The notes beneath the pieces were generated by a model. That model was given only the letters and a program-made list of their open reading frames with translations. It did no database searches and was not told where the DNA came from. The translations under genes were made by a program, and so were the position numbers. From the NCBI GenBank assembly GCA_004369045.1, contig ML213503.1, positions 2,726,924-2,790,923 of the forward strand: a stretch of 64,000 bases of DNA. Reading direction: 5' to 3'. Source of the stretch: Heliocybe sulcata (taxonomy: Eukaryota > Basidiomycota > Agaricomycetes > Gloeophyllales > Gloeophyllaceae). The first letter of the stretch is position 1. Each line of letters opens with the position of its first letter. This document shows, piece by piece, positions 36,025 to 47,200 of this stretch.

Positions 36025-37552
36025 ATGCTCTCTGCACGTCTCTTGACCCGAGCCCCGCGTCTGGCGCGCTCTCTCGCTACGGTCAACTACGTCTCCCCCT
36101 CGGAATCGATGCCCATTAATGCGCGTTATGACTGGAGCAGACGTGAGATTCAGGAGATCTACGACAGTCCGTTGCTGGATCTTGTTTTCCGAGCTGCGTC
36201 TGTGCACAGGCAACACCACGATCCGAGCAAAGTGCAGCTCTGCACGCTCATGAATATTAAGAGTAGGTGCTCGCATGGCCGATCTATCTCCGCACGCAGT
36301 AGGCTGATGGGATGGCAACGAAGCTGGGGGGTGTACTGAAGATTGTAAGAATGAGTTTATTGATTCTTGTTAGGCGGAAGGGGGTTAATGGGTCGCAGGT
36401 TCCTACTGCTCGCAGTCCTCGCGCTACGCGACCCCCACGTCGGCTTCGCCCCTGGTGTCCGTCGAACCAGTCATCGAGGCGGCGCGGAAGGCAAAGGCGA
36501 ACGGGAGCACGCGGTTCTGCATGGGCGCGGCGTGGCGCGATCTCGCGGGGCGCACGCGGGGGTTCGAGCGGATCCTGAGGATGGTGCGCGAGGTGCGGGG
36601 CATGGGGATGGAGGTGTGCACGACGTTGGGGATGGTGACGCCTGACCAGGCGAGGCTGCTTAAGGAGGCGTGAGTTTATTGGGATCGCTTGGTGGGTGGT
36701 GTGGCTGAAACGGATGTGGGTGGGGTAGGGGTCTCACGGCGTATAACCATAACCTTGACACGTCTAGGGAGTTTTATCCGCAGGTATGAGTGCGTTGTTG
36801 TTTTTCAGAATAACATGGCTTGACGGGTGTGATAGGTCATTACTACGCGTAGTTATGATGAACGGCTGGATACTATCGCCGCCGTCCGGGATGCTGGCAT
36901 CAGTGTCTGTTCCGGTGGTATTTTGGGCCTTGGTGAATCTGATCAAGACCGGGTGGGGCTTATTTGGGAGGTGTCCAAGTGTGTTCATTTTCAATTCAGA
37001 GTCTATATACTATCATTAATTTTATCGTTTGGGTTTTAGCATGCCTGAGCACCCCGAGAGCTTCCCTGTGAATGCGCTTGTCCCGATCAGAGGCACTCCG
37101 CTGGAAAACAATGAAGTGCATATAACCATATCTTTTGCTGTGGGTTTCTCATGCTTTTTTCTAGCCCGTACAGTACCACACGCTTCTGCGTACAATCTCC
37201 ACCGCCCGGATTGTGCTTCCTGGGACGATCATACGGCTAGCGGCTGGAAGGCAGACTTTATCTGAATCCGAGCAAGCCATGTGCTTTATGGCAGGCGCGA
37301 ACGCTGTGTTTACGGGGGAGCAGATGCTTACTACGCCATGTGCGTAAGCCGTGCTTGTTTGAAGGGTGTGGGTTCCGCTGAGCATTGGTCGGTTTAGGTT
37401 CGCCGTGGGAGGAGGATAAGGCGATGATGGCGCGGTGGGGGCTTGAGGGGATGAGGAGTTTTGAGCAAGGGGGAGTCCGGATGAAGGAGGGGGGGCGACT
37501 CGAGGAGCGAGGGCCGAGCAAGGTCGGAGAAGCGCGTCAGGTCGAGGTGTGA
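36025..37552 (+). CDS. BIO2: biotin synthase (radical SAM)
   Basis: Inserts sulfur into dethiobiotin, the last step of biotin synthesis, in mitochondria. Exons 36025-36262, 36324-36344, 36399-36669, 36729-36783, 36836-36978, 37040-37115, 37165-37339 and 37398-37552 give 1,134 nt and 377 residues. The N-terminus [20 protein letters not shown] is a presequence. The radical-SAM cluster motif C-x3-C-x2-C is seen as GGCTEDCSYCSQSS. Further family motifs are [60 protein letters not shown] and [18 protein letters not shown]. The cluster motif is assembled from three exons, the middle one only 21 nt. Some plus-strand frames in this region read past introns, so exon choice rests on phase and family fit. 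Confidence 0.95.
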
Positions 37553-38415
37553 GCAGGTCAAATGGTGTGTCGATTTGGTCCGAGGGGGGTTCCGTGGTTC
37601 TTTGTGCGTTGATTCTTGTGCTAGACGTTCGGTCCGTCGGCAATCGTGTGTCCAGTGCATATCTAGAAGATGTATTGAGGTAAACGGAGGGCATCAATGT
37701 ATTTCTTGGTTAGGATCAGTTGTCTGCGGCTGTGGCACATTTTCTGAGTATGCAACCTGGTGAGCTCCCCACTCTACCGGGACATCCATCTAGCAAAGAT
37801 GTATTTCAGAGGCTCACGAAGAACGTAATACTGGACGTGCGTGGTCCATCTATCGCGACACCCCATGATGATGATGTGGTTGTCATAGTATCCTCTCAGT
37901 ACAGCCAAATGGTTATATTGACCCGGGTCTTCTACGTCTCTTGAAAGTGGCAACCAGCAGCACTCGCCTGAGCCGTCACTTTCAGAGATCCTAGTCCGAA
38001 CAGTGCATCTGTCTCTGCCACAACAGGCTGTGCGTCTACCTTGAGGCCTCCTCGGTTGCTCTACACTCGAGTCAATATCTTTAATTGGCAGCCGTCGGCG
38101 TAGGGAATCTGTGGATCTGGGTAATATTCCGAGTCGGCGTTGCACTGCTTCCCGTCGACAAGACCAGATCTGATCTGTGGACTTCCGAATGGAGGCGGTG
38201 ATTGGATCGCTGTGCAATGTATCTGTCCCAAGGCCATGCGCGCGCTTCGGGTTTAGCTGCTTTGGCCGAGAGGTCGATCGTTCCCAGCCGTTGGCTTGCT
38301 TTTGTTCGGATTTGCGCATATTGGCACGGGCTTCGATGTCCCACCTGCATTTGCCAGTCCATCCAAGAAGCTCGTCCTAGCCGTCGCAACGTCGATGCAT
38401 ACTCCCTTGGCATAA
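37553..38415. other. intergenic
   Basis: About 860 bp between biotin synthase and the REX4-like gene. The minus-strand frame 37774-38319 has no recognisable domain and lies in sequence expected to be promoter. Nothing else is seen. Confidence 0.5.
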
Positions 38416-39550
38416 ATGAGCCGTACTTTGCAGTCGAGTCTCTTCAGTACCCGCGACATGTACCACTCGAGCGGAGGCCAGTATCAAATGAACGGCGGTG
38501 CTGGACCGAGCAACATTCCTCTTGGCCAGTACACCTACCGCGGTCTCCCGGCGCAGGACTACGAGTACGACTATGTGCCCTCAGACTATGTACAGCAGCC
38601 GCCGCTGTTAATGCACAACCTCGTCACACCAACCTATAGGCAACCAAGGGCGCATCCGCCAGCCAGGTGAGTCTCAGCAGCGATGTCGACGCTTCTGTTT
38701 CTGATATGACCTAGTATCGAAAGATACCTCGCAGTCTCTGTCCAGAACGTATTCGTGGGTACTCGGATACCCATGGTTGCGTAAGTGTTGATTCTCCGTC
38801 AAGGAAGAATAAGGGTGCTTATGGAGGATGCCGCTAGTCGCGTGTCTATGGCGGACTATCGCGGTAACATCGTGCTGGACACCTTCGTAAGACCTATGTA
38901 GGCTCAGAGTCTCTGGCGCCGTGATGAGGAGCTGATCGTGTGGACAGACAGCCCGTGACGGACTACAGGACGGGGGAGACTGGTTTATATCCCGCTCATC
39001 TCGCCAATGGTACGTATGACTTTGTTGAAGTGAATGAGGCGTATTGATAACCGACCGCGGATTTGCTGTAGGCCGGTCCTTCTACGAAGTGCAGCGGGAG
39101 ATCGCTACTGTAATCAGGGAGAAAATCTTGATAGGTTATTGCTTATGGGACTTCTTATCTGTATGTCTCCGTGGTGACGGATCAGGGTGAGAAAGAGATT
39201 GATTCGTCAACAGGTGATAGGCACGTCCCACCCGGCCATAGACACCAGAGACGTCGCGCTCTTCCTGCCTTTCCGCCAGACGCTTCGGTCAAAGAAGATG
39301 TTGACTTTGCCTACTCTTGTGGACCGGCTGATGGCGAGAAACATCGGGGCGGCATATGAAGATCCTGTAAGTAGTCTTGGGAGTTTTATGAAATGATACC
39401 TCGCCCTTACCCGTGCGTCCGCAGCTGGAGAACGCCAGAGCGACGCTAGACCTGTTCCGTTCTTGCGAGGAGCTGTGGGAGGACATGATCAAGAGCGGAA
39501 ATTGGCCGTGTTCCTTGCCTCCCTCAATCTATGCAAGGCATTTCACTTGA
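38416..39550 (+). CDS. REX4/ISG20-like exonuclease-fold protein lacking catalytic residues
   Basis: Exons 38416-38666, 38715-38780, 38838-38897, 38948-39009, 39072-39160, 39214-39366 and 39425-39550 give 807 nt and 268 residues; an internal ATG at 38458 is an alternative start. The N-terminal 85 residues are Gly/Tyr/Pro-rich. The rest follows the REX4 exonuclease fold: RYLAVSVQNVFVG, RVSMADYRGNIVLDTFVRP, QPVTDYRTGETGLYPAHL, FYEVQREIATVI, ILIGYCLWDFLSV, DTRDVALFLPFR, LENARATLDLFR. In active members the first motif is ALDCEMV, with the metal-binding Asp and Glu; here it is AVSVQNV. The third-motif Asp is Asn (ENARA). The frame is intact over seven exons, so it looks like a preserved non-catalytic homologue rather than a pseudogene. 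Confidence 0.78.
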
Positions 39551-39907
39551 GTGTTGGAGTCCATACAGGATCTGACAACGAATGGTCTGTCTCGCTTCGT
39601 TTTCACTGTGAACTATGTTTACTTCGGCTATCATTATTCGGCCTGTCTTTCGTCAGCCACCTAATCGTTCTAGATGTAGATATTACATACTTTAGTGCTC
39701 AATGTGGTCGCATATATAATATAACAGTTATCGCGCAGGAGAAATCCTGTTTGTGACCCGGCATCCAACTTAGGCGATGGCCACAGCCACAAACCGGAAT
39801 GGAGGGTGGCACGTGGCTCAAGGTTAACGCCGAAAGTGAGCCCAGTTCCTGGACCACAGTGAAGGCAAGAACACCTCGTCGCCCTCCACCTTCTCCTCCG
39901 TCTTGTA
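39551..39907. other. intergenic
   Basis: About 360 bp of AT-rich sequence between two plus-strand genes. No gene or repeat is seen. Confidence 0.5.
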
Positions 39908-41038
39908 ATGGCATCCGAGCCTTCAGGCGCGTCCCAAGCCTCTGGCAGCCAGCAGCCGTCGGGCTCGTCTGCAGGAGTCAAGAGATCGGCTTCCACCGTC
40001 GCAGCCGACATAGACGCAAAGTAAGCAGGAGACGATCTTTGAGGTTATCCATTGCCTCTGACCCTCAGTCGTTCGACTGCTAGCTATGTGAGCTTGCCTT
40101 CAAGTGACCATAACTCATGGTATTTCCCGTGCCACGGGTATGATTCAGACCAAGAGGAGCGAGTAAGCAGTGTGCAGGGCAATTGGGGATTGAAGCACAC
40201 AAAGAACGCGCGATGGATGCGGAGAGGGAAAATGGTAGCGTGGGGGCCGGGAATGGATGATTGGGAGGTACGTGATTGTGACAATACGGAATGCCACCTC
40301 TTTGTCTAACAACTTTCATCTGACTAGGCGGAAGAGCGTGCTCGAAAACGCATCAGACACATGCTATCTACAACAGAACGAGATCGATCTCTGTCCCCTC
40401 CGTCTCTGCCTCATCTTCGCTACCCTTCTCCGCCGCTCTGCGCGCCGTACCCTGCCCCGGAGAAGCAGCATCTCAGTTATGCATCCTTTGTCATGGACAA
40501 GGGCGTGACACACTCGTTCCGCTCGTCGCTCCTAGAAGACTTGGAACAAGCTACGAATAATCTAATACAGGGCGAGGGGAACATGCGAAGGGCCCTTGGT
40601 CGGCTGTGGCAGGTCATGAGCGAGGACCCAGACAAGCGGCAGAACCGGCCCCCTCTGGTGCCCAAGCCCGAGCCACAGGACGAACCGGCGGAGGAAGACG
40701 AGGATGCGATGGAACGGAGAGTGTCAAGAGCCCCCGACCTTACTCCAGTACCTCACAAGATCTTCCTTGTCTCATACACTAACGTGGCGCCACCCGTCTC
40801 GGACCCTTCGCATTTCGCGCCCCCGGATATGCAGATGGAGAACCTGGAGAAGTCGCTGGCGTCGTTGCGGGAGCTGTTGGATGATGGCAGGGAGTATATT
40901 GAGCGGCTGGAGGAGATTAGGGAAGGGCTGGGGGAGGTGAAGAATCAGCGGAACGCGGTGTGGGATATGGTGCGCGAGCGGGCGTTGAAAGAGCTCCAGG
41001 ATACGGCTGCGAGTACGGCGGCGAATCAGCAGCGATGA
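39908..41038 (+). CDS. nuclear-type protein, possibly Rxt2-like (Rpd3L subunit)
   Basis: Exons 39908-40020, 40069-40267 and 40328-41038 give 1,023 nt and 340 residues. The conserved-looking core is KHTKNARWMRRGKMVAWGPG followed by MDDWEAEERARKRIR, then a Pro/Ser-rich link (SPPSLPHLRYPSPP). A helical segment follows (SFRSSLLEDLEQATNNLIQG, MRRALGRLWQVMSEDP), then an acidic linker and a coiled coil (ENLEKSLASLRELLDDGREY). The basic-Trp core followed by helices is reminiscent of the fungal Rxt2 N-terminal domain, part of the large Rpd3 deacetylase complex. I recognise this only loosely. The gene itself is well supported by frame and composition. Confidence 0.6.
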
Positions 41039-41291
41039 ATATATGTATTGTAGCATCTGTGTCCGTGTTTCATTAATATCGGCGACTGCTATCGTGCGCA
41101 CCGTTTAGAGGTCGCGACGCCACACGGCGACGTCGCCGTAACGAGATCACGGAGCCGTAAGTGATAGAACCGCGGGATCAGATGCGCATTACGTATGCGG
41201 GGATACTAAACGCGCGCCACCAGGGTTGATAACCATATCTTTTTTCCTCTGTACTTTTCGCAAGCATACACGAGACGACTTGGAACTGCAC

Positions 41292-44200
41292 ATGAACTTA
41301 CCAGACATTGGTTCCTTGTCGATGGACGGGGCGGCGGCGAAGGGCGCGCCGCCGCCGTCGATTCCGGAGGACATTGCTAGGGCGGACGCGGCAGATCGTG
41401 GCATGGCGAAGCTGAAAACTTATGCGGAGAGCTTGCCGTACTCTGTAGAGCCCAACGCGAAGATGCAGGATATGCTGGACTTTATCGTGGCTCGCATTGT
41501 GCAGTGCGTGGAAGCCAAGGACTATGATCCTGGGTTCCTCCAGTGGGACAGCATGTTGACATAGTGCGTTCCTTGTTCAGTTATACTTGGATTTGGATTT
41601 TAATGGGGTGTCTACCTAGTTGGTCGATGCTGAAGTACCCTATGTCGAAGGAGAAGCGGGTTGCGCTTGCGAGGTTGTACTATCACATGAGCGCCACGCC
41701 TGGGATGCCCACGCATGTTGTGGCAACTTGCGTGGACGGGTTTCGGGCCTTGACCCGGTCGAGGAAGAAAGTGTCGATTGAGGATCTCAGGCTGCCTTGG
41801 AAGCCGGTGTACAAGATTTTGAGTAAGGACTTGTATCTGACCAGGCGGCAGTTCGAAATTACGTATGCCACCTGATTTAGCTTGCTCGTTGACAGGTACT
41901 GACTGTGGTGTACAGGCAGACGTCTTGGTATATGGGGTACATTGCGGACAATGCCCGCAGGTTTTTCCACCCAGCTGCCGTCGATGAAATGTTGGCTACG
42001 TTTCTGCCGTATTTCAATGGGACGAACTTGGATGTGAGCGTCTCTGCCCTCTAATAGCATGACCGTTTCTGATTGAAGATGCAGACAGTCCTCTCGACCC
42101 AATATTACATGTTGACCTTCCTGCCTCTGAGTCACCCACAGTCATACCTTCCGCTCTTGTTCCGCCTCTGGGAGTCCGTGAACTCCTATATTTACGATGA
42201 CAGAATGCTGCAGTTTCTGTCTCGGCTGGCAGGGATGCACGTCGATCCTACCGTCAGTGATCCGGCCAAGATCGAACAGGTCCCCGACGATGCGAGGTCG
42301 GAGGACGAGGGCAGACCTAATTGGCCCAAGAGCGATTGCTATCCTAGTGGCCACTGGAACGGTCTCTTTTCTGATGTCGGCATTTTCTCTGACCATGAGT
42401 GGCATCTCATCATGTGCAAATGTCTGGCCTCCATGGGTGAGTTCAGGTCGCACTGCATGAATTAGACTCTCATGCAGTGCAGAGATTCCTCTTGCGGACG
42501 GAGGGGGATCGCTTACGACAGGCCCTTCTGCGGATAAAGAAGCAGGCTTCGAAATCGGCCGTGTGCCGAAGCCTGCGTGGAGGATTGGTAAGACCAGACC
42601 GCTCTTGCAGTGGGACGTCCTGTTGACGTGAATCATAGCATCTTTGGCGCACATCATAGTATACTCGATGGCGCCGGACAGCGTCCCTTCGCCTCCGTCG
42701 AATATGCCCACGCCTATGGCGACGCCGTTTGGCTCCGGGAATAGCACCCCGCACATTGACAGCGCGTTCAATTTGGGCGACTATCTGTCTGCTCCGATGG
42801 GCCGCGCAGGCCGGGGCAAGTTCAAGACGTACCTGGGTGGATCCAAGGCGTTGGACTCCTTGGCCAAGCTGATCGCCTCGACGGAGAGTTTCTTCCACCC
42901 GACGAACTCGGGGTCGTGGACGGCTGATGTAGGTTGTCTGTCGTTTGCTACTGGATTTGATAGCGCATGTTTCGTTGCTACGGTTCAATTGAATATGAGT
43001 GTGACGCTGACTATGTTCGCAGCTGAGTGCCTTCATCAAGTATATCGTTTACGATTTCAACAAACGTAATATTTCCTTTGACTTACGTCTGTCGTACATC
43101 CTACTCATCTAGTATGACAGGATGGCATGAAGAACAAGATCTGGAGTGCAAGACACCTAGGGTTTGTGGAACTACTGCTCCGACGAGCGAGATACTTACC
43201 TGAAATGGTACTTCAGAACCGCAGGTTGACCCGGGACATGAAACGGGAACTGGTAAAATGTCTGCGAACCGTGGCCTTGCTAGCCATGTTCTCTCAAGAT
43301 TCGACAACCGTTTCTAACATTCAAAGTTGTCTAAAGTCAATGAGCGTCATGGAACCTGACCTCATCTTGTTTCCAATTTTGGAGCGGGCCATCCCTTCTC
43401 TGGAATCGCTGGTTGAGGTGTGCCGCGTGTCAAGGTGGCGGAATAGGCAGATACTGATGCTGCGATCTAGACGCAACGGACGTTGGCGGTCATTAAGGCC
43501 TTGGGTGCTGTCGCACCCGCTTTGGTCTGTCGGGACGTGTATTACCCCGGTGCAAAGCATCTCATCAATATCCTGGAGCTGCTCATTCCGGGCATAGATC
43601 TCGTGAGTGCGCTTCTATATGTTGATCTCCGCATGGCACTCATACTGCCCCGCAGAATGATCCATCGAAAACAGTGCGCTGGATAATGTCCTCTCCATGG
43701 ACACTGCTAATCAGGCCATCCTATACAGCTATGTACCACCGCATTCTTGGTGGAGATCTCGCAGTACATCATGATAGGGGATCTAACGGACATTAACACG
43801 CATGACGCGACGGCGGATGGATTGGGGTTGAACGGTCATGAACCGGGAACGTCCCCGACTCAGTTCTTGCGTAGAAAGCTTACGGAATCGCTGCCGATGC
43901 TGGACTTTAATAAGTCGAATCACGAAGGGATTGAACCTGGCATGGACCGGCGCCTGACAAAGGCGGAGGAGGATGCGCTGCTTCGCGATGCGACTGGCGC
44001 ATTTGCGGACTGGGTGGCCAGCTTCATGCGCAGGGTCATCCAACTCTTCGAGAACTTGCCGGACGAGCGAGGTGACGGAACCGGCGCAGGCGGAACTACT
44101 GAAGGTAGCAGATTGTCTTGCATTTTGGAGTCTCTCGAGCTGATGCATATTACTCGACCTACAGTCCAGATGATCGACGCAGTATCCGGTGCTTGTAGCC

Positions 44201-47200
44201 AGATCTGTGTTCACCTCTCAGAGCCTCTGTATGAGCTTGTCCTTAACATTGTGTACGACTACGCCACCACGAACGTCCGGCCAAATGCTGTTCGCGCGAT
44301 TCACCAGCTGGTGGAATGCGTGGCAAACGCCAATCCCGAGAAAACTCTCGCCCGGTTTCTTCCATTTTGCCTGCGGAACATCCGTCTAGAGCTGGAGAAC
44401 GGGGCGAGTTCTGTTCGATCGACTTCCACAATCTCCTCTTCGCTGCCTTCCGACGCGACATTACATTGGAGTACGTGATCATATAGCAGTTTCAGAACTC
44501 ACCTCACTTTCGATTTTCCATAGATTTGGCTATATTGAGAGGGGCCATGTACAAGTGGGTGCCCTATATCCTATCCGAGATTATGCACAGTTCCTAACTT
44601 CTTGTGTCGCACCATAGCGACGGGCGAGCTGTAAGTGCATACGACTATAACGAAAAGTAACTGGCTGAACTCTTGGTAGGTTGCTAACTATAGGGACGAG
44701 CTACTATCTTTGTTTAAGTTGCTGCATGAAAAGACATTGTCCAAACGTGGCTTCTCTTGGAGCGGCAAGCTGTTATCGAGCACACTCCTTACTTTGACGC
44801 ACACATATCCCCTAGAGAATCGCTTTGTGAACCCAGACGAGTGGGACAGTGAAGGTAATGTAGAGCTCATGCAGGGCAACAGGTGCTGACAAGTGCTAGA
44901 TTTCCGCACGAACCACATTCGGTATTGGGGTAAATTGTACAAGCCGGAGGAAGTGAAGGTGTCTTGGCATGTAGCGTGCGATGAAGAGATCGACTTCGCT
45001 CTTCAAATATTCAAGGAGCTTGTCGAACCCACCTTGAACCAGTTGAACCAGCTGTTGGATGATGGTGAGTCAACCTGCCGCGCCTAATGGCCTATTCTGA
45101 TAATCTATGATTGAAGGTGTACTGCGAGATGCCATTTGGCGCAACGATTTCTGTCGGTGAGTATCACGCGGCGCACGGACATACGGTACCTCATACTGAT
45201 TCCGTCACAGGCATTTGACATTTGTGCGCAATGCTTTCTCGGGAATTCCTACACTAGCGAAGGAATTTATTTCGGCTGAAGAATCACGCCACGCTACAGA
45301 AACTAGTGACATCCTGTGAGTTCGTGGCGACATCTGAGCAGGACGAAGGCTAACAACGCCCTGAAGTCACGAGATTCCAGAGATGATAGCGACCATTGAG
45401 CCGCTGGACTGTGGATTTCCATTGTCTGACCCTCGGGATCCGCGCTATCACTATATCGCCTCTCTCCGACAGCAATATGGACAGTTCTTGCACAAAGCAT
45501 CTGCGTCCCTATTGAAGCACGGCGAAGAGAACACCCTCGATGCTGTGCATATGCTGGTGTGTACCAATATACGTTGAGGTAACCGTACGAGGCTGAACTA
45601 CCTTCAGATTCGATCCATACGTACTTATATGCTTGAATACGGAGATAATCGCGATAGGTATGTAACGACGTCGGAGTGGCATCCTTGAGTGGAATTGTTC
45701 ATGTCCTCTCTCCAAAGCTACTACATCCAGAATGACCAGTTCAACACTGAGCGGAGCGTCACTCGGCAGTATGCCGGTCAGAAAATGTGGCCCAGAGCTG
45801 TTTTTGTTCGTCGTGCTAGGTACGTTAGACCGCACCCTTGCTGGATCTATCTGACACCATCGGTTAGGCTCTATCACTCTGCCCGCCTGCGATGGAATTC
45901 TATTGAGAGACGAAGAGGGCCCCTGGAAGACGCGTTGATCGATGATGTGCTTCAGTGGGCAATGTGGCATTATGCTATCGGTAAGCATTTGTGCACTAGA
46001 TGAGGAATGTCAGCTCATGTGCGTTTGCTAGTTAGAGAGTAAGTGGGATGTGCGTTGGTGGACGACATCCACTCACATAGCCCTTTAGGTCCGCACAGTC
46101 CCTCCTAGACTCAATATCTACAGTAAGGGATCTGCCCGATATCAGCTCCGTCTACTGACCCTTGTATACAGGTGTACGATGGCTTGCGACGTCGTTGCCT
46201 GCCTACGCTGTACAAGGCCTTAGAGCCGGGTACGGAAGACGATCGAATGAAGGGCGCTCTTTGGACTCTCAATTCTAGTACCTTTGGTGCGTGGAGAGTC
46301 TAGCGATGCCCGTCCTACTTTTCTACCAGCTACTCACTACCCAGCATACAGTGAAGTACGCTGTATCGGGTAAGCAGCCCTGTATATCGCATGTGACCGC
46401 CTTGACACTTTTTATCAGAACCGACGTTGGCCACCGAGTTCATCTCTCGAGTTTTTGCTTGTCAGCATAACGAGAAGGTAGCGATTCCCTGCTACGCGAG
46501 TTCAGCATCTGACCCAAGCTTTCGCTAGCCATCTATTCAGAACCGCGTGGCTGCCTTGGCCGATAGTTGTACGTTGTTGACGGTCGGTATCTGCAGATTC
46601 GTCGCGACTGATGAATCAACAAGGCCTTAATAGCTTTGTTGAACCATGCTTCATCATCTACGACATTAATAGCAAAGCTGTCAATCGTGCGTCGCAAGCT
46701 GTGGACACCACTTTACCTCAATACCTCAAAGATGATGGCATACTCGCTCGATGTAGGGAGAAGAGAGTCCAGCGCATACAAATTCTGAACCAGTCGATCG
46801 AGAATACGGTCTGTTGGCTATAGAGTGGTTTCATGACACCGATTGACCTCCGATCATAGACCACAGCGATCCTGAAGATAGCGAGATCAACGAAGACCCA
46901 CTGGAAATACGCTATTGTCGCGATCAGGTGCTTGCGAACGTTGATCCGTCGGGACGTCCCACTTTCCCCTAGTTTGGCCAGCTACTTTATGGAAAAGACC
47001 CACGACACGCACCCGTCTATGGTACGTCCACTCCATGGCGGACTTCTCTTCTACTCCCACTCATCTGTCGTCGCTTGCAGCGCTATGTACGTCGATATAT
47101 GTGCCAGCTACCTGGGCAATTTCTGACTGTTACCAGTACGCTCAAAGAGCTATGATGAAGCTGTCGCGATACATCAAACTCCGCACGTACTACCGGGATT

